Shown: positions 1 to 9,972, counted from the first letter of the stretch. The stretch: DNA of 64,000 nt from Parahaliea mediterranea (GCF_003402235.1 NZ_QEWO01000002.1:248001-312000); one strand, 5' to 3'. Numbers and translations are program-made. The notes: a model not told the origin generated them from the sequence alone.

Positions 1-1072
1 GCAGATCGGGGCCAAACAGCAGCGCCAGCCCCAGCAGCAAAAACAGTGCGTGAACGCCCCAGAACCCGCCGAGCATGGCCATCTCGCCGTCTTCCACAGC
101 AGAGCGCGCATTGGCCAGCAGCAACAGGTAGGCAAGATACAACAGGAAGGCCGGGGCCATTTTGATATAGCGCCCGCGACGGTGGTCGGTGCGGCTCATG
201 CACAGGGCGATAAGCGCGACAATGGGCACCATCACCGGCAGCGACAGGCGCCAGTGCAGCGCGGCGATATCCTGGGGCGCATCAGAAGCCAGCAGCGCCG
301 CCGTCGGGCGCCCATCCACCGGCGCAGCGGTGCGAATGCCCCCTTCCGGCTCCGGGATCAGCTCGCCGAAGCGCTCGAAACGGGTCACGCGGTAGTCCAG
401 GTCGCCCGGCACGCCCTCGTAGCGGTAGCCCTTGCGCAGCTCCAGGTAACGGGCCCCGGTGTCCGGGTCCATGCGCACCTCGCCTTCCTGGGCCACGGTG
501 AGCACCATGCGCGGGTCGTCACTGTCGCGGCCGCCACCCTGGGACAAGAACACCGACTGCATGGCCCCGGTTTCCGGGTCGATATCGCGGGCATAGCTGA
601 CCACGCCGCTGCCACGGCGCGTCTGGAAGCGCCCGGCAGCCAGGGTTTGCAGGCCCTGGGACGAGCTTGGGTCCTGCAGCAATTCGGCGGACCGGGCGGC
701 GCCGAGGGGGGTGATAAGCAGGCTCAGCAGGCCCACCACCACGGCCACCACCAGCGCCGGCACCATGGTGTAGGCTGCTAGCCGGGCGGGGCTGACCCCA
801 CAGGCGCTGAGCACCACCATTTCGCTTTCCACATACAGGCGGCCGTAGGACATCAAAATGCCGATAAACAGGCCCAGCGGCACAATCAGCTCCAGAAAGC
901 CAGGCAGGCGGAAGAACATCACCGGCAGCAGGATATCCGCCGCCAGGTCGCCCACCGCGGCCTCGGCCAGGTACTTCACAAAGCGGCCGCTGAAAATCAC
1001 CACCAGCAACACAAAACTCACGGCGAGCATGTGGGTGAGAACGTCGCGGGTGAGGTAGCGCAGGATTTTCAT
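1..1072 (-). CDS. lptF: Lipopolysaccharide export permease LptF (3' end outside window)
   Basis: LptF is an inner-membrane subunit of the LptB2FG ABC transporter that extracts LPS and passes it to the Lpt bridge. The reading frame opens at ATG 1072 and stays open to the window edge, giving about 357 codons of a family that is usually near 360-370 residues, so only the last few are missing. The N-terminus (MKILRYLTRDVLTHMLAVSF) leads into a hydrophobic segment, and the stretch SYGRLYVESEMVVLSACG is typical of YjgP/YjgQ permeases. A periplasmic domain follows, then three hydrophobic segments near the C-terminus. It is divergent from pepA, the arrangement known for lptF in E. coli, which favours LptF over LptG. 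Confidence 0.93.
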   Translation of the reverse strand, partial: MKILRYLTRDVLTHMLAVSFVLLVVIFSGRFVKYLAEAAVGDLAADILLPVMFFRLPGFLELIVPLGLFIGILMSYGRLYVESEMVVLSACGVSPARLAAYTMVPALVVAVVVGLLSLLITPLGAARSAELLQDPSSSQGLQTLAAGRFQTRRGSGVVSYARDIDPETGAMQSVFLSQGGGRDSDDPRMVLTVAQEGEVRMDPDTGARYLELRKGYRYEGVPGDLDYRVTRFERFGELIPEPEGGIRTAAPVDGRPTAALLASDAPQDIAALHWRLSLPVMVPIVALIALCMSRTDHRRGRYIKMAPAFLLYLAYLLLLANARSAVEDGEMAMLGGFWGVHALFLLLGLALLFGPDL

Positions 1073-1166
1073 TCAGTGGCAGGCGTAGGAGAAAGGCGCG
1101 TATCGGTTCAGTTTGGGCGCCCGACATCATACACTACCGCGTCTCGATGCGAAGCAAGGAAACCCC

Positions 1167-2654
1167 ATGACCGCTATCACTTTCAGCGCGCGCCAGAGCG
1201 CCGACGCCAGCAAAGGCAAAACCCAGTGCGCCATCGTCCCCGTCTTTGGCAAACACCTGTCCGACGCTGCCCTGGATTTTGACAAAGTAGGCGATGGCCT
1301 CGCCAACGCCGTGATGGCCCTCGGTGATTTCGAGGGCAAGCCCGGCCAGAGCAGCATGCTGCCGGCCATTGGCAACGCCAAGCGGGTACTGCTGCTGGGC
1401 TTTGGCCCACTCGACAAAATCACCCTGGCCACCGTGCGCGAGGTGACCGACGCCCTGTACCGCCGCCTGAACAAGTGCGGCGCCACCGACGCCGTGCTGC
1501 ACCTGGGCGACCTGGCCGGCAGCAAGCTGGACCTGGAAGAAGCCCTGGAACAGTTTGCCCGCCTGCTGACCGCGGCGGCCTACCGCTACACCGAGACGGT
1601 GTCCAAGCCGCGCAAGGCACTGGCCCTGAAAAAACTGGCGGTGAACCCGGGCAAGGCGCTGCCTGCCGGCAAGGCCCAGGCTGCATTGGAACGCGGCGCC
1701 CACATTGGCGGCGGCGTCAACCTGGCGCGCAACCTGGCCAACCTGCCGGGCAACATCTGCACCCCCACCTACCTCGCCCAGCAGGCCCGCAGCCTGTGCC
1801 GCGGCCACAAGAACCTCACCGCGCGCATTCTCGACGAGAAGAAAATGCAGGAGTTGGGCATGGGCTCGCTGCTGTCGGTATCCGCCGGCAGCGACCAGCC
1901 CGCCAAGCTCATCATCATGGAATACAAGGGCGGCAAGGCCAAAGACCAGCCCTACGTGCTGGTGGGTAAGGGCATCACCTTCGACACCGGCGGCATCTCC
2001 CTGAAGCCCGGCGCCAAAATGGACGAGATGAAATTTGACATGGGCGGCGCCGCCTCGGTGTTTGGCACCCTGCAGGCCGTGCGTGACCTGCAGCTGCCGC
2101 TGAACGTGGTGGGCATTGTGGCCGCCGCTGAGAACATGCCGAGCGGCGGCGCCACCAAGCCCGGCGACGTAGTGACCAGCATGTCCGGCAAAACCATCGA
2201 GATTCTCAACACCGACGCCGAAGGGCGCCTGGTGCTGTGCGACGCCCTCACCTACGCCGAGCGCTACAAGCCCGCCGCCGTGGTGGACATTGCCACTCTC
2301 ACCGGCGCCTGCGTGGTGGCCCTGGGCTCGCATGCCTCGGGCCTGTACGCCAACAAGGACGAGCTGGCCGACCAATTGCTGGAAGCCGGCCAGCAAACCT
2401 TCGATCGCGCCTGGCGCATGCCCCTGTGGGACGATTACCAAAAGCAGCTGTCGTCCAACTTTGCCGATATGGCCAACATCGGCGGCCCAGGCGGCGGCAG
2501 CATTACCGCGGCCTGCTTCCTGGCGCGCTTTGCCGACAAGTACGACTGGGCCCACCTGGACATTGCCGGCTCCGCCTGGGACAGCGCCCCCAAGGGTGCC
2601 ACCGGCCGCCCAGTGGCCCTGCTCACCCGCTACCTGCAACAGCGCGCGGGCTGA
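1167..2654 (+). CDS. pepA: Leucyl aminopeptidase PepA (M17 family)
   Basis: This is a cytosolic two-metal aminopeptidase that removes N-terminal residues from peptides; in E. coli it also binds DNA (XerCD accessory, carAB regulation). The protein has 495 residues, normal for the family. The M17 signature NTDAEGRL lies at about residues 348-355, and the metal/catalytic segment VGKGITFDTGG has its lysine at about 268. An in-frame TTG 54 bases upstream exists, but ATG 1167 is preceded by AAGGA at 1156-1160 and gives the normal N-terminus MTAITFS. It is followed after six bases by holC and then valS, as in E. coli. Confidence 0.97.
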   Translation: MTAITFSARQSADASKGKTQCAIVPVFGKHLSDAALDFDKVGDGLANAVMALGDFEGKPGQSSMLPAIGNAKRVLLLGFGPLDKITLATVREVTDALYRRLNKCGATDAVLHLGDLAGSKLDLEEALEQFARLLTAAAYRYTETVSKPRKALALKKLAVNPGKALPAGKAQAALERGAHIGGGVNLARNLANLPGNICTPTYLAQQARSLCRGHKNLTARILDEKKMQELGMGSLLSVSAGSDQPAKLIIMEYKGGKAKDQPYVLVGKGITFDTGGISLKPGAKMDEMKFDMGGAASVFGTLQAVRDLQLPLNVVGIVAAAENMPSGGATKPGDVVTSMSGKTIEILNTDAEGRLVLCDALTYAERYKPAAVVDIATLTGACVVALGSHASGLYANKDELADQLLEAGQQTFDRAWRMPLWDDYQKQLSSNFADMANIGGPGGGSITAACFLARFADKYDWAHLDIAGSAWDSAPKGATGRPVALLTRYLQQRAG

Positions 2655-2660
2655 TACAGC

Positions 2661-3086
2661 GTGACCCGGGTCGGCTTTTACGTGGTTCAGGCCAGCGGCG
2701 AGGCCGAGCGCCTGCGCGTTGCCGCGCGGCTGGCAGACAAAGCCTTCGCCCGCGGTCACCGTATCTACATCAATGCGGCCGACGAAGCCCAGGCCGCCCA
2801 GCTCGATGCGCTGCTGTGGAGCTTTCGCCCGGCCAGCTTCCTGCCCCACGGCCTGGCCGGCACCGCGCAGGCGCAGCAGATCGCCATCGGCTGGGGCCAG
2901 GAGCCGGTCGATCACGACGACCTGCTGATCAACCTGCAGCTGGGCATTCCGGGGTTTTTTGGCCGCTTTCAGCGAGTGGCTGAGGTGGTTACCCAGGAGC
3001 CGGACAGCCTGGCTGTCCTGCGCGACTCATGGCGCTTTTACCGCGAGCGCGGCTACCAGCTCGAAAAGCACGACCTGCCCGCCTGA
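2661..3086 (+). CDS. holC: DNA polymerase III chi subunit HolC
   Basis: Chi links the clamp-loader complex (through psi) to single-strand DNA-binding protein. The 141-residue product starts at a GTG only six bases after pepA, so the two are almost certainly cotranscribed. MTRVGFYVV at the start, the conserved W-S-F-RPASFLPH stretch around residues 53-61 and LLINL near residue 90 fit the chi family. The position between pepA and valS is the conserved location of holC. Confidence 0.92.
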   Translation: MTRVGFYVVQASGEAERLRVAARLADKAFARGHRIYINAADEAQAAQLDALLWSFRPASFLPHGLAGTAQAQQIAIGWGQEPVDHDDLLINLQLGIPGFFGRFQRVAEVVTQEPDSLAVLRDSWRFYRERGYQLEKHDLPA

Positions 3087-3199
3087 GCTGCCCGCCTGGG
3101 CCGTCAACGCAGCCCCGCGGTGCTGGCCCAGCATCGGCCCAGCGCGTATAATTCCGCTCTTTTTTCAGCCCATTCCGACTTTCTCCGGATTTCTTTTCC

Positions 3200-5968
3200 A
3201 TGGACAAAACCTTCCAACCCGCCGACATCGAAACCCGCTGGTACCAGCAGTGGGAAAGCAGCGGCTACTTCCAGCCCCAGGGCGGCGACAACGCTTTCAG
3301 CATCATGATCCCGCCGCCCAACGTCACCGGCAGCCTGCACATGGGCCATGGCTTCCAGGAAGCCATCATGGACGCCCTGATCCGCTACCACCGCATGCGC
3401 GGCGACAACACCCTGTGGCAACCCGGCACCGACCACGCCGGCATCGCCACCCAAATGGTGGTGGAGCGCCAGCTGGAAGCGCAGGGCCTCACCCGCCATG
3501 ACCTCGGCCGCGACAAGTTCATCGAGAAAGTGTGGGAGTGGAAGGAGCAGTCCGGCGGCCAGATCACCCAGCAGCTGCGCCGCCTGGGCGCATCGCCGGA
3601 CTGGTCGCGCGAGCGCTTCACCATGGACGAGGGCCTGAGCAAGGCGGTGCAGGAAGTGTTCATTCGCCTCTACCGCGAGGGTTTGATCTACCGCGGCAAG
3701 CGCCTGGTGAACTGGGACCCGGCCCTGCACACCGCCGTGTCCGACCTGGAGGTGCTGTCGGAAGAAGAGCAGGGCTCCCTGTGGCACTTCCGCTACCCGC
3801 TGGCCAGCGGCGACGGCCACCTCACCGTGGCCACCACCCGCCCGGAAACCATGCTCGGCGATACCGCGGTGGCGGTTCACCCGGAGGATGAGCGCTACGC
3901 CCACCTGGTCGGGCAGGCCATCGCCCTGCCCCTCACCGGCCGCGAAATTCCCATCATTGCCGACGATTACGTGGACCGCGAATTCGGCACCGGCTGCGTG
4001 AAAATCACCCCGGCCCACGACTTCAACGACTACGAAATGGGCAAGCGCCACAACCTGCCCATGATCAACATCCTGGACGACAATGCCGCCCTCAATGACG
4101 AGGTGCCAGAGGCCTATCGCGGCCTCGACCGCTTCGAGGCGCGCAAGCAGGTGGTGGCCGACCTGGACGCGCTGGGCCTGCTGGACAGGATCGAGCCCCA
4201 CACCCTCAAGGTGCCGCGCGGCGACCGTTCCGGCGTGGTTATCGAGCCCTACCTGACCGACCAGTGGTACGTGGACGCAAAAACCCTGGCCAAACCCGCC
4301 ATCGAAGCGGTGGAGAACGGCGACATCCAGTTTGTGCCCAAGCAGTGGGAAAACACCTACTACGCCTGGATGCGCGACATCCAGGACTGGTGCATCAGCC
4401 GCCAGCTGTGGTGGGGCCACCGCATTCCCGCCTGGTACGACGAAGCCGGCAACATCTACGTTGGCGAGAACGAAGCCGCCGTGCGCGCCGAGCACAACCT
4501 GGGCGCCGACATCACCCTGCGCCAGGACGAAGATGTACTGGACACCTGGTTCAGCTCCGCCCTGTGGACCTTCTCCACCCTGGGCTGGCCGGAGGAAACG
4601 CCGGAACTGGCCACCTTCCACCCCAGCTCGGTGCTGGTGACCGGCTTTGACATCATCTTCTTCTGGGTCGCCCGGATGATCATGATGACCCTGCACTTCC
4701 GCCGGGAAGTGCCCTTCCACACCGTTTACGTGCACGGCCTGGTGCGGGACGCGGAAGGCCAGAAAATGTCCAAGTCCAAGGGCAACGTGCTGGACCCGAT
4801 CGACCTGATCGACGGCATCGACCTCGAAGCACTGGTGACCAAGCGCACCGCCGGCATGATGCAGCCCCAGCTGGCGGCAAAAATCGAAAAGGCCACGCGC
4901 AAGCAGTTCCCCGAGGGCATTGCCGCCTACGGCACCGACGCTCTGCGCTTTACCTATTACTCCCTTGCCTCCACCGGCCGTGACATTCGCTTTGATATTG
5001 GCCGCATCGAGGGCTTTCGCAATTTCTGCAACAAAATCTGGAACGCCGCCCGCTACGTGCTGATGAACTGCGAAGGCCAGGACTGCGACCAGAACGGCGA
5101 TGGCGAGGTGGAGTTGTCGCTGGCCGATCGCTGGATCATCGGCCAGTTGCAGCAGACCGAGGCCGCTGTTGCCAAAGCGGTGGAGGCCTACCGCTTCGAC
5201 CACGCCTCCCAGGCCCTCTACGAATTTATCTGGAACCAGTATTGCGACTGGTACCTGGAGCTGTCCAAGCCGGTGCTGTGGGACGACGAGGCAAGCGAAG
5301 CCGCCAAGCGCGGCACCCGCCGCACATTGATCCGGGTGCTGGAAGCCGCCCTGCGCCTGCTGCACCCTTTCATGCCCTTCATTACCGAAGAGGTATGGCA
5401 GGCCGTGGCGCCGCTGGCTGGAAAATCCGGCGCCACCATCATGCTGCAACCCTATCCCATTGGCGAGGGTGAAAGCGTGGACAGCGCCGCGAACGCAGAT
5501 ATAGAATGGCTCAAAGGCGTGATCGTGGGCCTGAGAAACATTCGTGGCGAAATGAATATTCCGCCCGGCAAAGCACTCACGGCACTGCTCAAAAATGGCG
5601 GCGAAAGCGATAAATCCAGACTGGAACAAAATGCCACCGCCCTGAAAAAACTGGCCCGGCTGGATGACATCCGCTTTGTGGCCGATGGCGAGGAAGCGCC
5701 GGTAGCAGCAACGGCACTGGTGGGGGATCTGGAAATCCTGGTGCCAATGGCGGATCTGATCGACAAGGACGCCGAGCTTAAGCGCCTCGCCAAGGAAATT
5801 GAAAAGCTGGAAAAAGAGCTGTCGCGCATTGAAGGCAAACTGAACAACGCCGCCTTCGTCGACAAGGCCCCCGATGCGGTTGTGGCCAAGGAACGCGAAA
5901 AGCAGCAGGCCCAGCAGATGGCGCTAGGCAAGCTCCGGGAACAGGAGCAGCGCATAGCGCAGATGTAG
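3200..5968 (+). CDS. valS: Valyl-tRNA synthetase
   Basis: A class I aminoacyl-tRNA synthetase that charges tRNA-Val and edits mischarged threonine. The 922 residues are close to the family norm of about 950. The HIGH-type motif appears as HMGH at residues 47-50 within [13 protein letters not shown], and KMSKS lies at 522-526. The editing domain is present around residues 190-340, including [17 protein letters not shown]. The C-terminal 70 residues are rich in Lys and Glu and should form the tRNA-binding coiled coil. It is the last gene of the pepA-holC-valS run; the 113-base gap before it may hold its own promoter. Confidence 0.98.
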   Translation: MDKTFQPADIETRWYQQWESSGYFQPQGGDNAFSIMIPPPNVTGSLHMGHGFQEAIMDALIRYHRMRGDNTLWQPGTDHAGIATQMVVERQLEAQGLTRHDLGRDKFIEKVWEWKEQSGGQITQQLRRLGASPDWSRERFTMDEGLSKAVQEVFIRLYREGLIYRGKRLVNWDPALHTAVSDLEVLSEEEQGSLWHFRYPLASGDGHLTVATTRPETMLGDTAVAVHPEDERYAHLVGQAIALPLTGREIPIIADDYVDREFGTGCVKITPAHDFNDYEMGKRHNLPMINILDDNAALNDEVPEAYRGLDRFEARKQVVADLDALGLLDRIEPHTLKVPRGDRSGVVIEPYLTDQWYVDAKTLAKPAIEAVENGDIQFVPKQWENTYYAWMRDIQDWCISRQLWWGHRIPAWYDEAGNIYVGENEAAVRAEHNLGADITLRQDEDVLDTWFSSALWTFSTLGWPEETPELATFHPSSVLVTGFDIIFFWVARMIMMTLHFRREVPFHTVYVHGLVRDAEGQKMSKSKGNVLDPIDLIDGIDLEALVTKRTAGMMQPQLAAKIEKATRKQFPEGIAAYGTDALRFTYYSLASTGRDIRFDIGRIEGFRNFCNKIWNAARYVLMNCEGQDCDQNGDGEVELSLADRWIIGQLQQTEAAVAKAVEAYRFDHASQALYEFIWNQYCDWYLELSKPVLWDDEASEAAKRGTRRTLIRVLEAALRLLHPFMPFITEEVWQAVAPLAGKSGATIMLQPYPIGEGESVDSAANADIEWLKGVIVGLRNIRGEMNIPPGKALTALLKNGGESDKSRLEQNATALKKLARLDDIRFVADGEEAPVAATALVGDLEILVPMADLIDKDAELKRLAKEIEKLEKELSRIEGKLNNAAFVDKAPDAVVAKEREKQQAQQMALGKLREQEQRIAQM

Positions 5969-6074
5969 GCGGCGGCCTGGCCGCAGCCACATCAACCTCG
6001 GTCGGTAAGGTTTCAATGCCCCGCCGCATTGGGTGGCGGGGAATAATAAGAAGTGGTAACCGAGGGAAAGTGGT

Positions 6075-6287
6075 ATGAGTGATCGTGTCCATGGCACAGT
6101 AAAATGGTTTAACAATGCCAAGGGGTTTGGCTTCATCACCCGCGAGGAAGGTGACGACGATGTTTTCGTGCACTTCCGTTCCATTCAGGGTGATGGCTAC
6201 CGCACACTCAATGAAGGCCAGTCGGTCGAGTTCAAGCTCGTCGAAGGCCCGAAAGGTCTGCAGGCTGAAGATGTGTTAAAGCTGTAG
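6075..6287 (+). CDS. CspA-type cold shock protein
   Basis: A 70-residue single-domain cold shock protein, probably an RNA chaperone. RNP1 (KGFGFI) and RNP2 (VFVHF) are both intact, and [14 protein letters not shown] is the classical N-terminal stretch. GAGGG precedes the ATG at normal spacing. The 106 bases between valS and this gene contain an inverted repeat CCCCGCC/GGCGGGG around 6018-6040 without a T-run, so it may be leader structure rather than a terminator. I cannot tell whether it is cold induced. Confidence 0.95.
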   Translation: MSDRVHGTVKWFNNAKGFGFITREEGDDDVFVHFRSIQGDGYRTLNEGQSVEFKLVEGPKGLQAEDVLKL

Positions 6288-6400
6288 GACCAGCGTCGCC
6301 GCAGGGGAAGCACGGGCAGCGAAGCGCTTCCCCGCTGACAGGACGGCCCCACCCATCGTTGCACATTACGCCACCACGGTAACGGCATGGCCTGCTGTTG

Positions 6401-6419
6401 CCGGTTGTCCGGTTTTTTT
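6401..6419 (+). terminator. Weak rho-independent terminator candidate after the cold shock gene
   Basis: CCGG-TTGT-CCGG is followed directly by seven T residues. The stem is only four G/C pairs plus a possible G-T pair, so strength is doubtful. It lies in the 256-base gap between the two cold-shock-domain genes, where I see no open frame with coding character. Confidence 0.3.
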
Positions 6420-6544
6420 GGGCACAGGTGGCGCACATGGGTGGTGAAAAAAGGAGCGTACGCCACAGACCTTGTGCGCTCTCGCGGCACTTGGCCGCTA
6501 CCAACACAACAAACGACAATTGACAATCCACAATGGGGACCATC

Positions 6545-7003
6545 ATGACAACGACCATCCGTATTATTCTCAGCCTGCTGATTGCCGCCCTCGCCTACGG
6601 CGCCGCTTCAGTGATCGCCGGCGCCGACCTCAGCAACGTGCCGCTGCTGCTGTGCTTTGCCGCTGCCACCCTCATCACCGCCCTGCTGCCCACCGCACAC
6701 AGCGCCCCGCAAGCTCACGCGCGGCGCGCCGGCGACGAGGGCCGCCGGCAGCCCAAAAGCCCTGCCCAGGTGGCCTCGAACGTCCCCGCCGGCGCACCGC
6801 GCGAGACGGGCTCGGTGAAATGGTTCAACGTCTCCAAGGGTTTTGGTTTTATCATCCGCGAGGACGGCGAAGAAATCTTCGTTCACTTCCGCTCCATCCG
6901 CGGCGACGGGCGCCGCAGCCTGCGCGACGGCCAGCGGGTGGACTTTGTGGTGGGCAGCAGCGCCAAGGGCCCCCAGGCCGAGGACGTGGTTGCCCTCGAC
7001 TGA
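6545..7003 (+). CDS. Membrane-anchored cold-shock-domain protein
   Basis: The 152-residue product has two hydrophobic segments (about residues 5-25 and 30-50), a polar linker rich in Ala/Arg/Pro (about 52-88) and a complete cold shock domain (89-152) with GSVKWFNVSKGFGFI and IFVHF. The predicted layout is a small inner-membrane hairpin presenting a nucleic-acid-binding domain, probably to the cytosol. An in-frame ATG at 6533 would add four residues. This differs from the known CSD-DUF1294 proteins, where the CSD is N-terminal and the membrane part C-terminal. Its CSD closely resembles the soluble paralogue 257 bases upstream, which suggests local duplication. Function unknown. Confidence 0.85.
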   Translation: MTTTIRIILSLLIAALAYGAASVIAGADLSNVPLLLCFAAATLITALLPTAHSAPQAHARRAGDEGRRQPKSPAQVASNVPAGAPRETGSVKWFNVSKGFGFIIREDGEEIFVHFRSIRGDGRRSLRDGQRVDFVVGSSAKGPQAEDVVALD

Positions 7004-7024
7004 GCCGGCGGGCCTCAGGCAGGC

Positions 7025-7684
7025 TCAGTCGGCCTTGCCCAGGCGCTTGATCAGATCCAGCCAGTAGGCGCTGATCATACTGGCGCCGCAGTGCAGCACC
7101 GCCTGGGGCGGCAGGTCGTTGTCGCCCAGGGCCAGCTCCACCACACCGTAAAACGTGTCAACGGAAATCCGCGCGTGGATGAGCATTTCCTCGTCCACCG
7201 CCACGCCCAGGGCCTCGGCCACCAGGTCGCTGAAGCGGCGCGCCACAATCTCGTGGGACTCCATGCGCAGCTCCTGCAGGGGCTGCACCGCCCGCAGGGC
7301 CTGGGTGATTTCGTGCCCGCCCACCTGGTCGCGAGTGGCCCGGTAGGTTTCCAGCAGCAACTCCTCGACATTGCCCATCAGCCCGGCCACGCCACCGTCG
7401 GCGTAGTGGCGCTCATGCCACTGCTCAAAGATCACGTTCTGGCGATCCATCAGCACCGCACCCAGGGCATACAGCACAGCATATTTGTTGGGGAAGTAAC
7501 GGTACAGGGCGGGCACGGTAATGCCGGCGTTCTCGGCAATCAGGTTGGTGGAGATGCGCTCCACCCCCACTTCCACCAGCAACTCGGCGGCGGCCATCAG
7601 AATGTTTTCGTAGGTGCGCTTGGCCCGCGCCTGGCGCGGTCGGTTTTTTTCCAGCAGTTCGACCGGGGGTCGCATTCGGCTCAT
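7025..7684 (-). CDS. TetR/AcrR family transcriptional regulator
   Basis: A 219-residue regulator with an N-terminal TetR helix-turn-helix at about residues 18-65 (QARAKRTYENILMAAAELL, then GITVPALYRYFPNKYAVLYAL) and a variable ligand-binding C-terminus. The frame is open further upstream, but ATG 7684 has GGAG at good spacing and gives a normal TetR N-terminus. It is divergent from the methyltransferase gene across about 115 bases, so autoregulation and control of that neighbour are plausible. The ligand cannot be deduced. Confidence 0.9.
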   Translation of the reverse strand: MSRMRPPVELLEKNRPRQARAKRTYENILMAAAELLVEVGVERISTNLIAENAGITVPALYRYFPNKYAVLYALGAVLMDRQNVIFEQWHERHYADGGVAGLMGNVEELLLETYRATRDQVGGHEITQALRAVQPLQELRMESHEIVARRFSDLVAEALGVAVDEEMLIHARISVDTFYGVVELALGDNDLPPQAVLHCGASMISAYWLDLIKRLGKAD

Positions 7685-7799
7685 GGTGATTTCTCCGGCT
7701 GTCGCACACGGATGGCGAGGCGCGACTGGTATTCCTTCACCGCAAAATGCCACAATGATCTGCCAGCCTCTAGCAAAATCTGACGAAAAGGACAGCCCC

Positions 7800-8423
7800 T
7801 TGACCCGATCGAGACCCGTGGTAGCCAGAACGTTTCGCGGGGTCAGCATCCCCACCTCCAGTCACCCAGCCATTCGCAAGGTACGCCGCCAGGGCACGGT
7901 GCCGTCCATCCACGGCAACAAGTTCTGGAAATCCAGCGCCCTGCTGATTGACTACCTGAAGAAGCACCCGCCGGCGCACTGCAAGCGGGTCATTGATGTC
8001 GGCTGCGGCTGGGGCATTGGCGGCATCTGGTGCGCAAAAAAACTCGGTGCCAAGGTCACCTCGGTGGATGCCGACCCGGATGTGTTCCCCTACCTGCATG
8101 AAGTGGCTGCGATCAACGGGGTCGAGGTCAAAACGCAGGCCCGCCGCTTCGAGCAGCTGACGGTGAAGCAGCTCAGCAAGTACGACATGCTGATCGCCGC
8201 CGATATCTGCTTCTGGGACGAACTGGTCAAGCCGGTCTCCAACATGGTGAACCGGGCGGTAAAAGCCGGCGTCAAGCACATCTACATTGCCGACCCGGAG
8301 CGCTCCACCTTTCTGGAAATGGCCGAGGGCTGTGTCGAGCGCCACTGTGCCGACCTGATTGAATGGCGCACCCGCGGCAACGTGGAGGCGCGCGGGGCCA
8401 TCATGGCCATTGAGAACGCCTGA
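7800..8423 (+). CDS. Class I SAM-dependent methyltransferase, ETF-beta lysine-methyltransferase-like
   Basis: A 207-residue Rossmann methyltransferase. Motif I is VIDVGCGWGIGG (about residues 64-75), followed by the acidic motif II VTSVDAD. The DMLIAADICFWDELV stretch is reminiscent of the methyltransferase-16/ETF-beta lysine methyltransferase group, so a protein substrate is possible but not shown. I chose TTG 7800 because AAAGGA lies about ten bases upstream and it removes a basic extension that overlaps the divergent tetR gene. The end overlaps the convergent TonB-C gene by 23 bases. Confidence 0.75.
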   Translation: MTRSRPVVARTFRGVSIPTSSHPAIRKVRRQGTVPSIHGNKFWKSSALLIDYLKKHPPAHCKRVIDVGCGWGIGGIWCAKKLGAKVTSVDADPDVFPYLHEVAAINGVEVKTQARRFEQLTVKQLSKYDMLIAADICFWDELVKPVSNMVNRAVKAGVKHIYIADPERSTFLEMAEGCVERHCADLIEWRTRGNVEARGAIMAIENA

Positions 8424-9804
8424 GCGGCAGCCACAGATAATCGCGCCGCAGCGCGCTCGCCAGGGGCTGGCCCTGGCGATCAAGCCGGGGGCGAAAGCGC
8501 ACATCGCGCAATTCGCGCAGCACGGCAAACTGCGCGTTCTCGGCCGCGTCGGGCACACTGACCACTTGCGCATTGCGCACCCTGCCCTGCTCGGTCACTT
8601 CAAAGCTCACCGTCACCGGCCCGTCCGCCGCCTGCCCTGGCACCAGCGCCTGCCAGAAGGCGCCGTTATCCGGCAGCTCCACCGGCGCGTCGAACCAGTC
8701 CCGCCACTGCGCTTCGGCGCCGGCTTCTATCAAGTCCTTTGCCAGTGCGGCGTAAAACTCGCCCGCCCGGCGGCTCTGGCCGTGCCACTGGAACCAGTCC
8801 GCCAGGGCCAGCTGGGCGGCAAAGGTGTACGGCGCACCCGCTGGTGCGGTAGCCAGGTAGTCCTGCAGCAGCTTGCGCCCGCGCAACAGGCCATTGCGGC
8901 GCTGCTGTTCCAGGCGCTGGCGTTCGTGATCCAGTTCATTGGCACTCAGCGGCCGATAGGCGCGCTGCAGGCGCATGCCCGCCTCGTCAAAGGGCGGCGG
9001 CAGGGAATCCTGCAGCAGGTAGAGATTACGCAACTGGCTCTGCACCAGCTGCCAGCGCAGCGCCGGAGTCAGCGCCTGTGCCGCGCCGTCATCCCCCAGC
9101 AGGCGATCGTTCAAATCCAGCAGTGCCAGCAGGCGGCTGCGCCCCTGGCTGGACCTCACCCCCAGTCGCAGCGCCTCCCGCTGCCAGCGTAAATAAGCCA
9201 GCTGTACGGTCACCGCGGCCTCGTCCCGGGGTTGCCGGCCAGCCCCCTGCAGGAAGTAGAGGTAGTCATAGCGATCGTCCAGCTGCTCCAGGTCGCCGGT
9301 CTGCCGGGCCAGGCTGATCAGGCGCTGCAACAGACTCAGCTGGCCCTCGCTACGCAAGCCTTCATTGATGCGCTGCAGGTGCAGGGCCCGGGTGTACAGG
9401 GATTGCGCGCCGGCCAGATCGCCACTGCGGGCCTGCAAATCCGCCATGGCTTCAAGGTTTTCCACCAGACCCGCCGCGTAGGGGCCGCCCTGGCGCTGCA
9501 GCGCCTCGATTTGGCGGATGTAGGCCGCAAGCGACTGCGCTGCATCGGCGGGCGCCGGCGCCGCAAAGCCAGCGGGTGGCGCAGGCAGCGTGCCATCACT
9601 CCACTGCTGGCCGCTGCGCACCAGCCGCTCGCCATAGGGGCTGGCGGTGTCATCGGCCAGGGCACCGGCCGCCGTCAGCGCAAGCACGCACGCCAGTGCT
9701 GGGGCGGTCAGTGCCCGGGCGGCCAGTACAGGAGTCAGCACAGGGGCCAGAAAAGCGGCCAGCCCCACATGGCGATGCGGCGTGCGAAGGCACAGGCGTG
9801 TCAT
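8401..9804 (-). CDS. Periplasmic protein with helical repeats and C-terminal TonB-like domain
   Basis: The 467-residue product has an N-terminal signal or anchor (hydrophobic to about residue 48, possible cleavage after AGALA), a helical, TPR-like middle (AGAQSLYTRALHLQRINEGL and following) and a C-terminal TonB-C-like fold: VSFEVTEQGRVRNAQVVSVP, then FRPRL. Proteins of this shape contact TonB-dependent receptors or act as accessory energy transducers, but no Pro-rich TonB linker or ExbBD partner is present here. A Fur-box-like sequence lies about 185 bases upstream, suggesting iron control. A terminator-like hairpin sits between that site and the start codon. Confidence 0.75.
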   Translation of the reverse strand: MTRLCLRTPHRHVGLAAFLAPVLTPVLAARALTAPALACVLALTAAGALADDTASPYGERLVRSGQQWSDGTLPAPPAGFAAPAPADAAQSLAAYIRQIEALQRQGGPYAAGLVENLEAMADLQARSGDLAGAQSLYTRALHLQRINEGLRSEGQLSLLQRLISLARQTGDLEQLDDRYDYLYFLQGAGRQPRDEAAVTVQLAYLRWQREALRLGVRSSQGRSRLLALLDLNDRLLGDDGAAQALTPALRWQLVQSQLRNLYLLQDSLPPPFDEAGMRLQRAYRPLSANELDHERQRLEQQRRNGLLRGRKLLQDYLATAPAGAPYTFAAQLALADWFQWHGQSRRAGEFYAALAKDLIEAGAEAQWRDWFDAPVELPDNGAFWQALVPGQAADGPVTVSFEVTEQGRVRNAQVVSVPDAAENAQFAVLRELRDVRFRPRLDRQGQPLASALRRDYLWLPLRRSQWP

Positions 9805-9880
9805 GGCTTCCTCATAGGCAGATTGGCGCCGCCGGGGCTGGCGGCTGAATGAGGGAAGAGTAAGTGATTGGCGCGTGCAT

Positions 9881-9910
9881 AAAAAGGCGGGCGCCCAGGG
9901 GGGCGCCCGC
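9881..9910 (-). terminator. Rho-independent terminator (minus strand)
   Basis: Read on the minus strand, a perfect 10-base-pair stem (GCGGGCGCCC / GGGCGCCCGC) with a four-base loop is followed by five T residues. It is the strongest terminator in the window. It lies downstream of the SLC13-type permease gene and also downstream of the Fur-box region, yet upstream of the TonB-like gene. Confidence 0.8.
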
Positions 9911-9972
9911 AATGCTGCCGCATTCCCGGCATCCGGTAGTGTCGCCGGGGGTCTGCAGGACTTAAGTTAGCT
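9881..9972 (-). ncRNA. Candidate Fur-regulated small RNA (about 90 nt)
   Basis: A Fur-box-like region with a possible -10 (TAAGAAT, plus-strand complement at 9979-9985) is followed after about 90 bases by a strong intrinsic terminator, with no start codon and frame of normal size between them. This is the layout of iron-stress small RNAs such as RyhB and PrrF. I see no clear RyhB or PrrF core match. The alternative is a leader with an attenuator for the TonB-like gene. Confidence 0.3.

Noticed and set aside
3104-5629. Very long open frame (841 codons) on the minus strand opposite valS
   Set aside because: It is the antisense shadow of a certain gene in GC-rich DNA; composition is His/Gly/Val/Gln-rich with no domain pattern.
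6018-6040. CCCCGCC/GGCGGGG hairpin as terminator of valS
   Set aside because: No T-run follows on the plus strand; it may be structure in the cold shock gene leader instead.
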